From Mageeibacillus sp. UBA5770 (GTDB lineage: Bacteria; Bacillota_A; Clostridia; Saccharofermentanales; Saccharofermentanaceae): a DNA stretch of 64,000 bases. The position numbers and the translations under genes are program-made. Shown here piece after piece: positions 46,128 through 55,704 of this stretch. The stretch covers positions 28,916 to 92,915 of the forward strand of contig DIEQ01000070.1 of assembly GCA_002418705.1 (NCBI GenBank), given 5' to 3'. The notes beneath the pieces were generated by a model. That model saw nothing but the letters and a program-made list of their open reading frames with translations, was not told the origin of the DNA and searched no databases. Each line of letters starts with the position of its first letter. The stretch's first letter is position 1.

Positions 46128-47519
46128 GTGTTTGTTGGAAGAAAGAATGAATTGGACTTTTTGGAATCAAAATACCACGCGCAGGGCGGCCAATTAATTG
46201 TCCTGTATGGTCGTCGGCGCGTGGGGAAGACCGAGACACTCCGTAAATTTTGTGAAGATAAGGATCATGTCTTTTATTCCTGTACCGAGACTACCAACGA
46301 GCAGCAACTGGCATCATTCAGTAACCGCATTCTCGCAAAGGATATTCCAGCTGCGAGGTATATCAAACAATTCCCCGATTGGGAGCAGGCTCTGGGAAGT
46401 GTCTCGGAGCTTCCCGGCAAAGGCAAAAAATTGCTGATTATCGATGAGTTTCCTTACATGGTCAAAAACAATCACGCTATACCATCCATACTGCAAAATC
46501 TATGGGATCTTCGTCTTAAAACCGAGGATATCATGATTATTCTCTGCGGCAGTGCCATGTCCTTTATCGAGAGAGAGCTCCTGGCAGAGAAGAATCCACT
46601 CTATGGCAGGGCCACCGGTATCCTGAAGATGAATGAGATGGAATTTTTTGATGCAATCAAGTTTTTCCCCGATTATTCCAATCTCGACAAGATCACAGCC
46701 TTTTCCATATTGGGAGGGATTCCCCATTACCTGAAACAGTTTGATCAATGTCTTTCACTGGATGAGAATATTAAACGAAACATCCTTCAGCGCGGCAGCA
46801 TACTTTACAGCGAAGTAGAATTTCTTATGCGTCAGGAGTTGCGTGAGACAACTGTTTATAACACGATCATCCAGGCGGTTGCTCTCGGAAACACCAAACT
46901 GAACGACATTTTTCAAAAAACCCAAATTGACAAAAATAAGTTGACGGTATACCTGAAAAACTTGATCGACCTGGGTATTGTCCGCAGAGAGTTCCCCGTG
47001 TCTGACGGAATCAAAGAACAGGCAAATGTGCAGAGGGGGATCTATCAGATTGTCGATAACTTCTTCCGTTTCTGGTACGCCTTTGTTTTCCCCAATATCT
47101 CCGAGTTGGAGGTTGGCGATGTGGATGGTATCTATAAGTATGCTGTTCAACCAACATTGGAGCAATATACTTCCCGAATCTATGAGGAGGTCTGCATTGA
47201 ATATCTGCGGCTCCTGAATCGACAAGACGCACTGCCATTTCGATTTATAAAAATTGGACGTTGGTGGAATAAGAGTGACGAACTTGATGTGATGGCGACT
47301 GACCGGGGCAATAATAATTTCCTGCTTGGTGAGTGCAAATTTAAAAACTCATTATTTGATATTTCAGAATTGGATACAGCAATTGCAAAATTCACACCAA
47401 AGAAAAAAACAGCGAAAGTGTACCATTACATGTTTTCAAAAAGTGGTTTCACGGATGACGTTAAGAAAGCTTCCATGCAGAAGGATATACAACTCGTGGA
47501 TGTGGATCAAATGTTTTGA
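46128..47519 (+). CDS. AAA+ ATPase of the archaeal-ATPase/DUF234 family
   Basis: A 463-residue orphan ATPase. Walker A is LYGRRRVGKTETLRKF, Walker B is LLIIDEFPYM, and IMIILCGSAMSFIERELL is the sensor strand. A winged-helix segment and a C-terminal DUF234 nuclease-like domain (KSDELDVMATDRGNNNFLLGECKF, shown here as ELDVMATD and LLGECKF) follow. The GECKF strand with the upstream Asp fits a PD-(D/E)xK core. The start is GTG 46128, seven bases after GGGAGGT; a TTG six codons earlier is less likely. No partner gene is seen. Function of the family is not established. Confidence 0.92.
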   Translation: MFVGRKNELDFLESKYHAQGGQLIVLYGRRRVGKTETLRKFCEDKDHVFYSCTETTNEQQLASFSNRILAKDIPAARYIKQFPDWEQALGSVSELPGKGKKLLIIDEFPYMVKNNHAIPSILQNLWDLRLKTEDIMIILCGSAMSFIERELLAEKNPLYGRATGILKMNEMEFFDAIKFFPDYSNLDKITAFSILGGIPHYLKQFDQCLSLDENIKRNILQRGSILYSEVEFLMRQELRETTVYNTIIQAVALGNTKLNDIFQKTQIDKNKLTVYLKNLIDLGIVRREFPVSDGIKEQANVQRGIYQIVDNFFRFWYAFVFPNISELEVGDVDGIYKYAVQPTLEQYTSRIYEEVCIEYLRLLNRQDALPFRFIKIGRWWNKSDELDVMATDRGNNNFLLGECKFKNSLFDISELDTAIAKFTPKKKTAKVYHYMFSKSGFTDDVKKASMQKDIQLVDVDQMF

Positions 47520-47563
47520 GTTTTAACTGATGTCTTCTCCGGAAGGAAGAATAGTCGACTCTG

Positions 47564-48439
47564 TTAATCCAGCTGATGCCATTTTTTCCTATAGGCTGCA
47601 GGTGTCTCGTGGATACGGTTTTTGAACAGATTATTGAAGTGGCTGATGTTGTCGATACCGACTTTTTGTGAGATATCGGAGATGGTAAGAGAGGTACTGG
47701 TCAGCAGGTCTTTGGCCAGGTTGATGCGCAGCCGGATGTGGTATTCATGGATGGAGACCCCGATGTACTTTCTAAATACGCGCTCGAGGTGATACTTGCT
47801 GATTGAATATGCAGCGGAGAGTTCGTCGAGGGATATGTTCGCGGCGAAGTTTTTCTCGAGTGTTGCGATGATCCCGCGGATGTAGTCCGGCATCGAGGTT
47901 ATCTGCGCCAGATTGGTGCTGGTGCTTTCCAGAATATCAGTCAGCAGGGACACAATCAGTTTTGAACAGATGAGCTCGGATTTCACTGTAAAGTTATTGT
48001 GCCGGCTGATGATTTCGAGCAGGGTCTGTTCAAATTCAGTCTTATTTATCACGTCTATCACGATTGGACAGCTTTTCTGATACAGCTCGTAATAATTGCG
48101 CGAATTTGCTCCCTTGAAATGAATCCAGCAGGTATCCCATATTTCCGGTGAATCGACGCAGTAATAGTGGGGGTTCATACAGTCGATGAAGAAAGCCTGA
48201 CCGGCCGACACTAAATAGCTGCTGCCATTGTATTCGAGGCGTCCGGACCCTGAAATGGTATACAGGATCAGGAATGAGTCGAGGTTTTCGCGGCCTGTAT
48301 AATAATTCGAACGGCATTTGAAATGGCCGGCTTCCTGAATGTAACAAAAGGTCGATTTTGCGGACGCACTCGGGCTGGCATGGATCCAGATCGAATCCTT
48401 GCTGATATCGCAGTTGTACTTTTCAAGAAGAGTTTTCAT
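47564..48439 (-). CDS. AraC-family transcriptional regulator
   Basis: A 291-residue regulator with an N-terminal cupin-like ligand domain (GSGRLEYNGSSYLVSAGQAFF, broken at the Ser) and a C-terminal AraC DNA-binding domain (ISLDELSAAYSISKYHLERVF, then TISDISQKVGIDNISHFNNLF). The cupin type usually binds a monosaccharide. It is divergent from the arabinose-isomerase-family gene, 121 bp away, and probably controls it. I start it at ATG 48439 with AAGGCGG upstream; the open frame is 19 codons longer. Confidence 0.93.
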   Translation of the reverse strand: MKTLLEKYNCDISKDSIWIHASPSASAKSTFCYIQEAGHFKCRSNYYTGRENLDSFLILYTISGSGRLEYNGSSYLVSAGQAFFIDCMNPHYYCVDSPEIWDTCWIHFKGANSRNYYELYQKSCPIVIDVINKTEFEQTLLEIISRHNNFTVKSELICSKLIVSLLTDILESTSTNLAQITSMPDYIRGIIATLEKNFAANISLDELSAAYSISKYHLERVFRKYIGVSIHEYHIRLRINLAKDLLTSTSLTISDISQKVGIDNISHFNNLFKNRIHETPAAYRKKWHQLD

Positions 48440-48560
48440 AAGACCGCCTTGAGAGCAAGATACTGTTATTTTATAGCACGTAAGAAGATTGTGCAATTAC
48501 CGGTTCCGGACTATTATAGGGCAAGATAGTGGAATCGGATTTAGTCAGAGAGGATGACAG

Positions 48561-50072
48561 GTGAATCACATGCAAAAAATCAAAGAGACGAAGAAGGCCC
48601 GTATCGGAATTTACACCATGGGACTAAAGCAGTACTGGGTACAGTTTGAAGGCCTTCGTGAGCGACTGATTGAGTACGGCGAATTTATTGCTTCCAAAGT
48701 GGAGGCAATGGATGCTGAAGTATTCAATTATGGTTTGGTTGACTGTGAAGAGGAAGGCATTAAGTGCGGTGAATTTTTTAACGCCCATAATGTTGACCTG
48801 ATCTTTGCTCATTCGGGAACCTACGTAACCAGTGCCTCCGTTCTTCCTGTTCATCAAATCTGTAAGGCACAGACTGTCGTTCTGAATCTGCAGCCGGCTG
48901 CACAGATTAACTACAAGAAGACAAGCACCGGTGAATGGCTCGCCCACTGTGGCGCATGTCCTGTTCCGGAACTTTCTAATGCATTCAACAGGGCGGGAAT
49001 CAAGTACCACAATGTAAACGGCCTGCTCGGACTCGATTACACACCGGAGATTTCGAAAGCGGATGAAAATACCGCTGCGCGTCCGGAGGCAATCCGTGCC
49101 TGGGCACAGATCGAAGAGTGGGTCCGGGCTGCCGGTGTCAAAGCCGCGCTCTCGCGCTGCCGTTTCGGATTTCTCGGAAATAATTACAGCGGCATGCTGG
49201 ATCTGTACAGTGATTTTACGATGATTCAGGCACAGACCGGCGTTCATGTCGAGCTCCTTGAAATGTGCGACTTAAACAGAATGCTCGAGACGGTAACCGA
49301 TGAAGAAATTGAGATAAAGAAGAGAGAGATTGAGGAGTTTTTTGTGATCAGCGATGACATATCCGCCGATCCGCTTGCCAGAAAGCCTACTCCCGAACAG
49401 CTCGCCTGGTCTGCCAGGATTGCCGTCGCCCAGGAGAAGCTGATTCTCGCTTACAATCTCGATGGCATGGCATACTACTACCACGGTGCTCCGGGCGGAG
49501 AATACGAAGCCATCCAGTCCGGCTTTATTGTCGGCCATTCTCTTCTGACAGCTAAAGGTATTCCCTGTGCCGGAGAAGGCGATATGAAGACCTGCCTGGC
49601 GATGAAGATCTGCGACATTGTCGGCAAGGGCGGCAGTTTCTGCGAAATCGTTGTGACTGACTATGTCGACGGCACGATTCTTCTGGGCCACGACGGACCG
49701 TTCCATCTTGCGATTGCCAACGGCAAACCGCTGCTTCGCGGTCTCGGTGTATACCATGGCAAGCAGGGAACCGGCGTATCCGTAGAAGCGAAAGTGCGTA
49801 CAGGGGATATTACAAATCTTGGCTGTACGCAGACAATTGACGGCAGACTGAAGTTCATTATCACGGAAGCAGAATCAACAAGCGGAGAGATCATGACGAT
49901 CGGCAATACCCAGACACCTGTCAGATTCAAAAAGGATCCGGATTCTTATATGGATGAATGGTTTGCCGAAGCTCCGACGCATCACTTTGCTATGAGTGTA
50001 GGGCATAATGCTTCCCTGTTTGAGAAAATTGCAGACATCATGAATATAAAGTCGGTTACACTCGACAGGTAA
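48561..50072 (+). CDS. L-arabinose-isomerase-family protein
   Basis: A 503-residue sugar isomerase fold of the arabinose/fucose isomerase superfamily. Recognisable regions are FAHSGTYVTSASVLPVHQ, ALSRCRFGFLGNNYSGMLDL, the metal-binding area GIPCAGEGDMKTCLAMKI, and FHLAIANGKPLLRGL with HHFAMSVGHN near the end. The aldose it converts is not certain: no araB or araD genes are near, and the C-terminal half differs from classical AraA. GTG 48561 and ATG 48570 are both possible starts. The gene ends before a terminator. Confidence 0.85.
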   Translation: MNHMQKIKETKKARIGIYTMGLKQYWVQFEGLRERLIEYGEFIASKVEAMDAEVFNYGLVDCEEEGIKCGEFFNAHNVDLIFAHSGTYVTSASVLPVHQICKAQTVVLNLQPAAQINYKKTSTGEWLAHCGACPVPELSNAFNRAGIKYHNVNGLLGLDYTPEISKADENTAARPEAIRAWAQIEEWVRAAGVKAALSRCRFGFLGNNYSGMLDLYSDFTMIQAQTGVHVELLEMCDLNRMLETVTDEEIEIKKREIEEFFVISDDISADPLARKPTPEQLAWSARIAVAQEKLILAYNLDGMAYYYHGAPGGEYEAIQSGFIVGHSLLTAKGIPCAGEGDMKTCLAMKICDIVGKGGSFCEIVVTDYVDGTILLGHDGPFHLAIANGKPLLRGLGVYHGKQGTGVSVEAKVRTGDITNLGCTQTIDGRLKFIITEAESTSGEIMTIGNTQTPVRFKKDPDSYMDEWFAEAPTHHFAMSVGHNASLFEKIADIMNIKSVTLDR

Positions 50073-50112
50073 TTCCACACCGTAGATTCGCAGATACATC
50101 ATATTTTCAGAG

Positions 50113-50158
50113 CTCCTCCGCTTTTGGCTGAACTGTCAGCTGCCGGGGGAGTTTTTTT
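50113..50158 (+). terminator. Rho-independent terminator
   Basis: CTCCTCCG (50113-50120) pairs with CGGGGGAG (50144-50151, one G-T pair), with a smaller internal stem, and is followed by seven T. Confidence 0.85.
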
Positions 50159-50299
50159 GTTAACAATCTCCCGGACAGGTGTAATCGCGCCGTTTGGGTG
50201 TTAAAATATATTTGATGGATCAAATCCTTTTCTATGCGTTCATCCGCTTTCCGGGTATAGATAATGTCTGCCCGGTGGATAACAAAGGGGGCTTACCAT

Positions 50300-50716
50300 T
50301 TGAAAAACTATCAGTTTGCCGCACACACTTCTGACATGCGTCTCCAGGTTGAAGCGACTGAGATCCTGTCTTTGTTTGAAGCCTCGCTTGAGGGAATGAG
50401 TCAGGTAATCAAGAAGAATTTTTGCACAAGACCCCATGCTTACACAGATGTCACTTCCATCCGCGTTAATGCGCCGGACCAGACCATGCTGCTGATTGAT
50501 TTCCTGTCTGAAGTTCTTTCCCTGTCCCACCTGCATAAATGTGTATATTTTCGTGCGGAGTTCTCTGAGTTTTCAGATGTCGGACTTACAGCCCAGATTT
50601 ATGGTACCAAAGTCAATTCGTTTGACCGGGATGTAAAGGCAGTCACTTATCACGAAGCGGAGATTCTAATAAACGGGAAAGGTAATTACCATACGGTGAT
50701 CATTTTTGACATATGA
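50300..50716 (+). CDS. Archease
   Basis: A 138-residue archease, the partner protein that speeds guanylylation and turnover of RtcB ligase. It has the N-terminal acidic motif AHTSDMRLQVEA, a LLIDFLSEVLSL helix and the closing acidic IIFDI. I place the start at TTG 50300 behind AAAGGGGG, as the matching family start MKNYQF.. fits. The longer frame from 50264 has no ribosome site. Its stop overlaps the rtcB start as ATGA, so they are coupled. Confidence 0.9.
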   Translation: MKNYQFAAHTSDMRLQVEATEILSLFEASLEGMSQVIKKNFCTRPHAYTDVTSIRVNAPDQTMLLIDFLSEVLSLSHLHKCVYFRAEFSEFSDVGLTAQIYGTKVNSFDRDVKAVTYHEAEILINGKGNYHTVIIFDI

Positions 50717-52161
50717 TTACGAAGAAGGAAATGGTAAGAATAAATCCATATCTGTGGGAGATTCCCAAAAGTTACCGACATGACATGAATGTGCCGTGTC
50801 ATATATATGCTTCTGAAAAAATGCTCGATGACATTATTAATGACAAATCACTACTTCAGCTTATTAATGTTTCTGCGCTGCCGGGCATCATCCGTGCTGC
50901 CTGTGTTATGCCTGATGTCCATGAAGGATACGGCTTTCCTATCGGCGGTGTAGCGGCTACCCCGTATCCGCGCGGAATCATATCACCCGGCGGTATCGGC
51001 TATGACATTAACTGCGGGGTCCGGCTGCTCAAATCAGAGCATACGTACAGGGACCTTGAACCTTATATCCGCAAGCTGGGCGAGCATATGTTTTTTGCCA
51101 TTCCTTCAGGTGTCGGCAGATCGGGCTGCATCCATCTGAGCAGTGATCAGATGGACAAGGTCCTTGCACAGGGCGTCCCCTGGATGATCAAGAACGGCTT
51201 CGGTGAGAAGGCGGATATAGATTTTATTGAGTCTGGCGGATGCCTGCACGAAGCGGATCCCTCTGCGGTCTCCCGGCAGGCCAAAGGCCGGGGGATTGAT
51301 CAGCTTGGGACTCTTGGGTCAGGCAATCACTTTGTGGAGATAGACCGGGTCGATCAGATTTTTGATGTGGCGACAGCAGAAGCCTACGGGCTTTTCGAGG
51401 GTCAGATTGTTGTTCTGATCCATACGGGTTCACGCGGTCTCGGGCATCAAGTCGCAACGGACTACATTAAAATTATCCTGGGTGCCATGAGTAAGTACGG
51501 AATATCGGTGCCTGACCGGGAACTTGCATGCGCGCCGCTCAGTTCAAAGGAAGGTGCGGATTATTTTGGAGCCATGTCAGCTGCCGCCAATTTTGCCTGG
51601 TGCAACCGGCAGGGTATCACGGATCTGGTAAGGAAAGCCTGGAAAGACGTATTGGGTAAACAGGCCGGTGAGCTTTCCATTCTTTATGATGTTGCACACA
51701 ACATCGCGAAAATAGAAGAATATACCGGAAAGGACGGGAAAACGCAGAAGATAATCATTCACAGAAAAGGTGCGACGAGGGCATTTGGTCCCGGGAACCC
51801 ACAGGTACCGGAGATATACCGTCCGTTCGGACAGCCGGTCATCATACCGGGAAGCATGGGGACCGAATCATTTGTTCTTGCAGGTACTAATGAGAATATG
51901 AATCTGACTTTCGGTTCATGCTGCCACGGAGCGGGAAGGCAGATGTCCCGTCATGAGGCCAGAAAGGCAGTCAGGGGCGACCGTGTCCTTGAGGACTTGT
52001 CAGGAAGGGGAATCATCATCGAGACAGACTCCGTGCAGGATCTGGCAGAAGAAGCCCCGATTGCATATAAGGATGTTAATGAAGTTGTGGATGTAGTAAG
52101 TGCGGCGGGTATAGCCAGAAAAATTGCCATGCTAAAGCCCGTTATGGTTATTAAAGGATAG
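50713..52161 (+). CDS. rtcB: RNA-splicing ligase RtcB
   Basis: Joins RNA ends bearing 2',3'-cyclic phosphate or 3'-phosphate to 5'-OH with GTP and Mn. The 482-residue protein has [26 protein letters not shown] (metal Cys), [25 protein letters not shown] and the guanylylated His region [13 protein letters not shown]. The C-terminal [12 protein letters not shown] is intact. It overlaps archease by four bases and precedes deoD by 16 bp. In many bacteria RtcB is stress-induced and repairs tRNA or rRNA. No RtcR regulator or RNA terminal cyclase (rtcA) is seen here. Confidence 0.97.
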   Translation: MITKKEMVRINPYLWEIPKSYRHDMNVPCHIYASEKMLDDIINDKSLLQLINVSALPGIIRAACVMPDVHEGYGFPIGGVAATPYPRGIISPGGIGYDINCGVRLLKSEHTYRDLEPYIRKLGEHMFFAIPSGVGRSGCIHLSSDQMDKVLAQGVPWMIKNGFGEKADIDFIESGGCLHEADPSAVSRQAKGRGIDQLGTLGSGNHFVEIDRVDQIFDVATAEAYGLFEGQIVVLIHTGSRGLGHQVATDYIKIILGAMSKYGISVPDRELACAPLSSKEGADYFGAMSAAANFAWCNRQGITDLVRKAWKDVLGKQAGELSILYDVAHNIAKIEEYTGKDGKTQKIIIHRKGATRAFGPGNPQVPEIYRPFGQPVIIPGSMGTESFVLAGTNENMNLTFGSCCHGAGRQMSRHEARKAVRGDRVLEDLSGRGIIIETDSVQDLAEEAPIAYKDVNEVVDVVSAAGIARKIAMLKPVMVIKG

Positions 52162-52177
52162 AAAGGGGAATAAGAGA

Positions 52178-52882
52178 ATGAGTACACCACATAATTCGGC
52201 AGGTCCGGGCGACATCGCATCAAAGGTATTGTTACCCGGGGATCCTCTCCGGGCAAAGTTCATTGCGGTTAATTTTCTTGAGAATCCCGTCTGTTATAAC
52301 GAAGTCCGGGGGATGCTTGGTTATACAGGCACCTATAAAGGAAAAGCGGTATCCGTCCAGGGAACGGGCATGGGAATGCCGTCAATGTCGATATATGCGA
52401 ATGAACTGATGGAGTTCTATGGTGCAAAGACCCTTATCCGGGTTGGCACCTGCGGAAGCATTCATCCTGATGTCGTCCTGAAGGATGTTGTCATTGCCCT
52501 GGGTGCATCGACTGATTCCAATATGAACCATGACCGGTTCGGGAATATCACTTTTGCACCGACAGCAAGCTTTGCTCTGCTGGACCGGGCTTACCGTCTG
52601 GCGCAGCAGGAAAAATTGAAAGCCATTGTTGCGAATGTTTTTACCAGCGATAAATTCTATGATGACGCCATTGAACAAAAAATCAAACTCCTCGCTTCCT
52701 ACGGTGTGGCTGCCATTGATATGGAGACCTGCGAACTGTATTCCCTGGCCGCAAAACATGGCGTCGAAGCTCTGACCCTGATGACAGTAAGCGACTCGCT
52801 TGTTACCGGAGAACGCTGCACAACACAAGAACGGCAGACATCCTTCAATGATATGATAAAAATCGCATTGGAAATTATCTAA
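52178..52882 (+). CDS. deoD: Purine-nucleoside phosphorylase
   Basis: A 234-residue hexameric-type PNP. It splits purine (deoxy)nucleosides with phosphate to base and (deoxy)ribose-1-phosphate. Visible motifs are [48 protein letters not shown] (phosphate site) and [16 protein letters not shown] (nucleoside site). The active-site Asp region [10 protein letters not shown] is present. It follows rtcB closely, which couples RNA repair and nucleoside salvage in one transcript. The ribosome site is AAAGGGGAA. Confidence 0.96.
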   Translation: MSTPHNSAGPGDIASKVLLPGDPLRAKFIAVNFLENPVCYNEVRGMLGYTGTYKGKAVSVQGTGMGMPSMSIYANELMEFYGAKTLIRVGTCGSIHPDVVLKDVVIALGASTDSNMNHDRFGNITFAPTASFALLDRAYRLAQQEKLKAIVANVFTSDKFYDDAIEQKIKLLASYGVAAIDMETCELYSLAAKHGVEALTLMTVSDSLVTGERCTTQERQTSFNDMIKIALEII

Positions 52883-52929
52883 TTTGGGATTATGATAGAA
52901 GTATAGAAAAGCCAAAAGGAGGGAAGTAT

Positions 52930-53469
52930 ATGAGAGACAATATTCAAGGACAAATTAAGGAATACATTGAAATGTGCGAGCGGGCAATAGACGAAGGCTG
53001 CAGCGATGAAGTTGAAAGTGCCTGGGAGCGGGTTTCGGTTACTTTTGGACATGTTATCCCGGATTATTATGACTGCCTCAGCGGTCCGGAAAGCCCTCGC
53101 GGCGACTGGCGCCTGCTTGACTTGCCGCTGATCATTGCCAAGCTTCGCATCTTCAGCGCCAAGCTTGATGCCGATGCAGTGAAAGATGCCGAAGGCAAGC
53201 TGAAAGTCTCAGTTGAAAAGACAGTAATTATCGACATCAATGCTCCCTTTGACCGTGCCACTGAGTTAGTCGTCGATGATGAAGCGCTCCGCGATGAGGA
53301 TAAAAGCGATTTCATGATTAAAATTAAGGAATTGCAGAACACCGCCGGTACAGTGAAAGATAAGAAGGCCAAATGGGAGAAGATCATTCCCGTTCTTACA
53401 TGGCTGGAATCCCGGGACGCCAATGCAGCGGATCTTTTCCTGCCGCTTATCAGTGCTGCGATGAAATAA
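52930..53469 (+). CDS. Hypothetical cytoplasmic protein
   Basis: No family recognised. The 179 residues are charged, without membrane segments or signal peptide. The N-terminal part has a helical, acidic character (IKEYIEMCERAIDEGCSDEV) and a middle Trp-containing stretch (SPRGDWRLLDLPLIIAKLRI). The later half is Lys/Glu-rich. It starts 47 bp after deoD with AAAGGAGGG and ends 71 bp before a strong terminator, so it is probably the last gene of the archease-rtcB-deoD operon. Confidence 0.7.
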   Translation: MRDNIQGQIKEYIEMCERAIDEGCSDEVESAWERVSVTFGHVIPDYYDCLSGPESPRGDWRLLDLPLIIAKLRIFSAKLDADAVKDAEGKLKVSVEKTVIIDINAPFDRATELVVDDEALRDEDKSDFMIKIKELQNTAGTVKDKKAKWEKIIPVLTWLESRDANAADLFLPLISAAMK

Positions 53470-53540
53470 ACCAATTACTGCCGGCCGGGTATGTTTCGTT
53501 TTTGTATGCCTTCGACCGGTCATAAACCATTAAGAATTTT

Positions 53541-53578
53541 AGCACCTCGGCATTAAAAATATGTCGAGGTGCTTTTTT
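53541..53578 (+). terminator. Rho-independent terminator
   Basis: AGCACCTCG (53541-53549) pairs with CGAGGTGCT (53565-53573), followed by T through 53578. It closes the archease-rtcB operon. Confidence 0.9.
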
Positions 53579-53660
53579 GCGAAATCGGACAGAAGGGACT
53601 TTGTTAACCGGATTTTTCATATGGAGAAACCAATAAGCAGGGATTTTAACTACATTTTAC

Positions 53661-53814
53661 TGAAACGGTTCAACCGATAAAAACGTATAAATATCGTAAA
53701 AACCATGCTGTAGGCGCGTATGCTACAAAGATTTAAACGTTAAGTAGTCCAGTGTTGTTGACATTGTACATAAGCGTTTCTATACTGAAGTCAATACAGC
53801 TTATGCGTTTAAGC
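53661..53814 (+). promoter_or_regulatory. Promoter of the GH/GH65 locus with LacI-type half-sites
   Basis: The gap between the terminator and 53863 holds a promoter, TTGACA (53758-53763), 17 bp, TATACT (53781-53786). Around it lie dyads of LacI style: TGAAACGGTTCA (53661-53672), TTAAACGTTAA (53733-53743), AAGCGTTTC inside the spacer (53772-53780) and GCTTATGCGTTTAAGC (53799-53814). The locus encodes a LacI regulator, which is the likely binder. Confidence 0.6.
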
Positions 53815-53862
53815 ATTGAGCAGACCAATAACCGGAACATATACGAAAAGGGAGAAAAGCAA

Positions 53863-55704
53863 GTGAAGAATAACGATAAATTTATTCCGACCGGCAACGA
53901 ATATATCTCACTTCCGATGATACGCGAGGAGGATGGAGCCATTCTTTCGCTGAATACCCTGCATATGCTTCATAAGGGTCTGATTTCATTCTATGGCACG
54001 GATACTCTGCCCTTGCTAAGACCTTATGCAGTGGTTAACGGAAAGCCCGCGCAGCTCACTAACTTTACCTGGTCTTTACTTAACAACTGGATTCCGACTT
54101 TTTCGGCTTCCGTTGCAGGTTATCCCGGTCTTGAAATTCAGGGCACAATCCTTACCCCTGTCGGTGAAAAAGCATTTGTTTATCATTTTACGGCAGCAAG
54201 CACCTGCGCTTCCTATGAGCTTGAAATCGGACTCGCCGGCTCTTTCTCACATGCACTTCATGAAATTAATGAAAGCAAGCCGATTGATGCAAAGACAATC
54301 ATATTTACATCCGGATGGAGCAATATGTGGTGCATCGAGCTTCGCAGTGCATTTACAATCATGAGTTTTGCCCCTGATTATACAGAGGGTACGAAATCAT
54401 CTTTTTCCGTAGAATCAGGTATTCCGGAATACTCCGTCTCACAGTCTGCACAGATTGCTGACGACGGCATGCAGTCCTTTGATTTCTTCTTTGGCACAGG
54501 GTATGAAGAGGTAGGCGCAGTAACAGCTTCACGTGAACTCATCCGAAAAGGATATGATAAGCTTCTGATGACAATGACTGACTGGCTTTATGAAAGAGCG
54601 CTGTCAAATGCCGACGGTGTTCTCGATGACGTCATGAACCGCAACCTGATGTTCTCACTTTTCTATTCATCCGGCAGGACACTCGATACCGAGGATCTTG
54701 TCCTTGTCACTTCACGCAGCCCGCGGTATTACGTAAGTTCGGCTTATTGGGACAGGGACAGCCTTCTGTGGAGTTTTCCCGCCATGCTGCTCGTTGACAG
54801 GGCACTTGCTTTTGAAGCACTGACTTATGTTTTTACCAGACAGATACGAAATGTCGGCGTGCACAGCAGGTATATTGACGGAACGGTCCTTGAACCGGGA
54901 TTTGAACTTGATGAGCTTTGTGCCCCCGTGCTCGCGCTTTGCCGCTATATGCAGGCAGCCGGAGATTATTCGCTGCTCGACAAGGAGCCATTTGCATCGG
55001 GGATTGAGCGGATAACAAACATCCTCCATTCGAAGAAGCACAGTCAGACGACACTGTATGAGACTTTTCTGCAGCCGACCGATGACATGACGGACCACAT
55101 ATATCTTACTTACGATAATGTACTTGTCTGGAAGGCGGTCACTGAACTTTCCGGTGCAAGACAAGTCCTTGGACAGCATGAAGAAGCCGATAAGCTCGCG
55201 TGCTGGGCCGACCATATTCAGGCAGATATTCGTGAGAATCTTGTCCGGCTGGTCGACGGTGAAGACATCTTTGTCTGGTCAGCCGATCTTGATGAGAACG
55301 GACAGACAGTGGATTTTAATATCTATGACGAAGCCCCCGGAAGCCTGGTTCTCCTCACGCATTACGGATTCTGTGAAAAAGATGATCCCGTGTATATAGC
55401 AACACTCGCAAAGATCCGTAATCCGAAATATGAATATTCATTTTCCGGATATCCTTTTTCCGAACTGGGAAACGCGCACGCGCCTCACCCATGGCTCCTG
55501 AGTGTGGCCAATTCCATGCTGCAGGGTGAGAAGGATAACGCACTGCATATTCTGACACATGCTGCGATGGATAATGGGATTGTCTGTGAGAGCATTGACG
55601 AAAACACAGGCGAGTGTGCAACCGGCGAAGCCTTTGCAACTTGTGCAGGATTTGTTGCCTACGCCATTCATGAAGCATTTAAAGAAGGATGTGTACCGAG
55701 ATGA
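53863..55704 (+). CDS. (alpha/alpha)6-barrel glycosidase, family not certain
   Basis: A 613-residue protein without a signal peptide. The N-terminal 230 residues look like a beta-sandwich. From about 260 on, helical repeats suggest an alpha/alpha toroid, with SSAYWDRDSLLWSFPAML as the most family-like stretch, GFELDELCAPVLAL and GYPFSELGNAHAPHPWLLSV later. Similar layouts occur in GH15-, GH65- and GH125-like enzymes. The start GTG 53863 follows AAGGGAG; a frame open to 53752 would start inside the promoter. Its stop overlaps the GH65 gene. The pair probably breaks down one oligosaccharide. Confidence 0.7.
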   Translation: MKNNDKFIPTGNEYISLPMIREEDGAILSLNTLHMLHKGLISFYGTDTLPLLRPYAVVNGKPAQLTNFTWSLLNNWIPTFSASVAGYPGLEIQGTILTPVGEKAFVYHFTAASTCASYELEIGLAGSFSHALHEINESKPIDAKTIIFTSGWSNMWCIELRSAFTIMSFAPDYTEGTKSSFSVESGIPEYSVSQSAQIADDGMQSFDFFFGTGYEEVGAVTASRELIRKGYDKLLMTMTDWLYERALSNADGVLDDVMNRNLMFSLFYSSGRTLDTEDLVLVTSRSPRYYVSSAYWDRDSLLWSFPAMLLVDRALAFEALTYVFTRQIRNVGVHSRYIDGTVLEPGFELDELCAPVLALCRYMQAAGDYSLLDKEPFASGIERITNILHSKKHSQTTLYETFLQPTDDMTDHIYLTYDNVLVWKAVTELSGARQVLGQHEEADKLACWADHIQADIRENLVRLVDGEDIFVWSADLDENGQTVDFNIYDEAPGSLVLLTHYGFCEKDDPVYIATLAKIRNPKYEYSFSGYPFSELGNAHAPHPWLLSVANSMLQGEKDNALHILTHAAMDNGIVCESIDENTGECATGEAFATCAGFVAYAIHEAFKEGCVPR

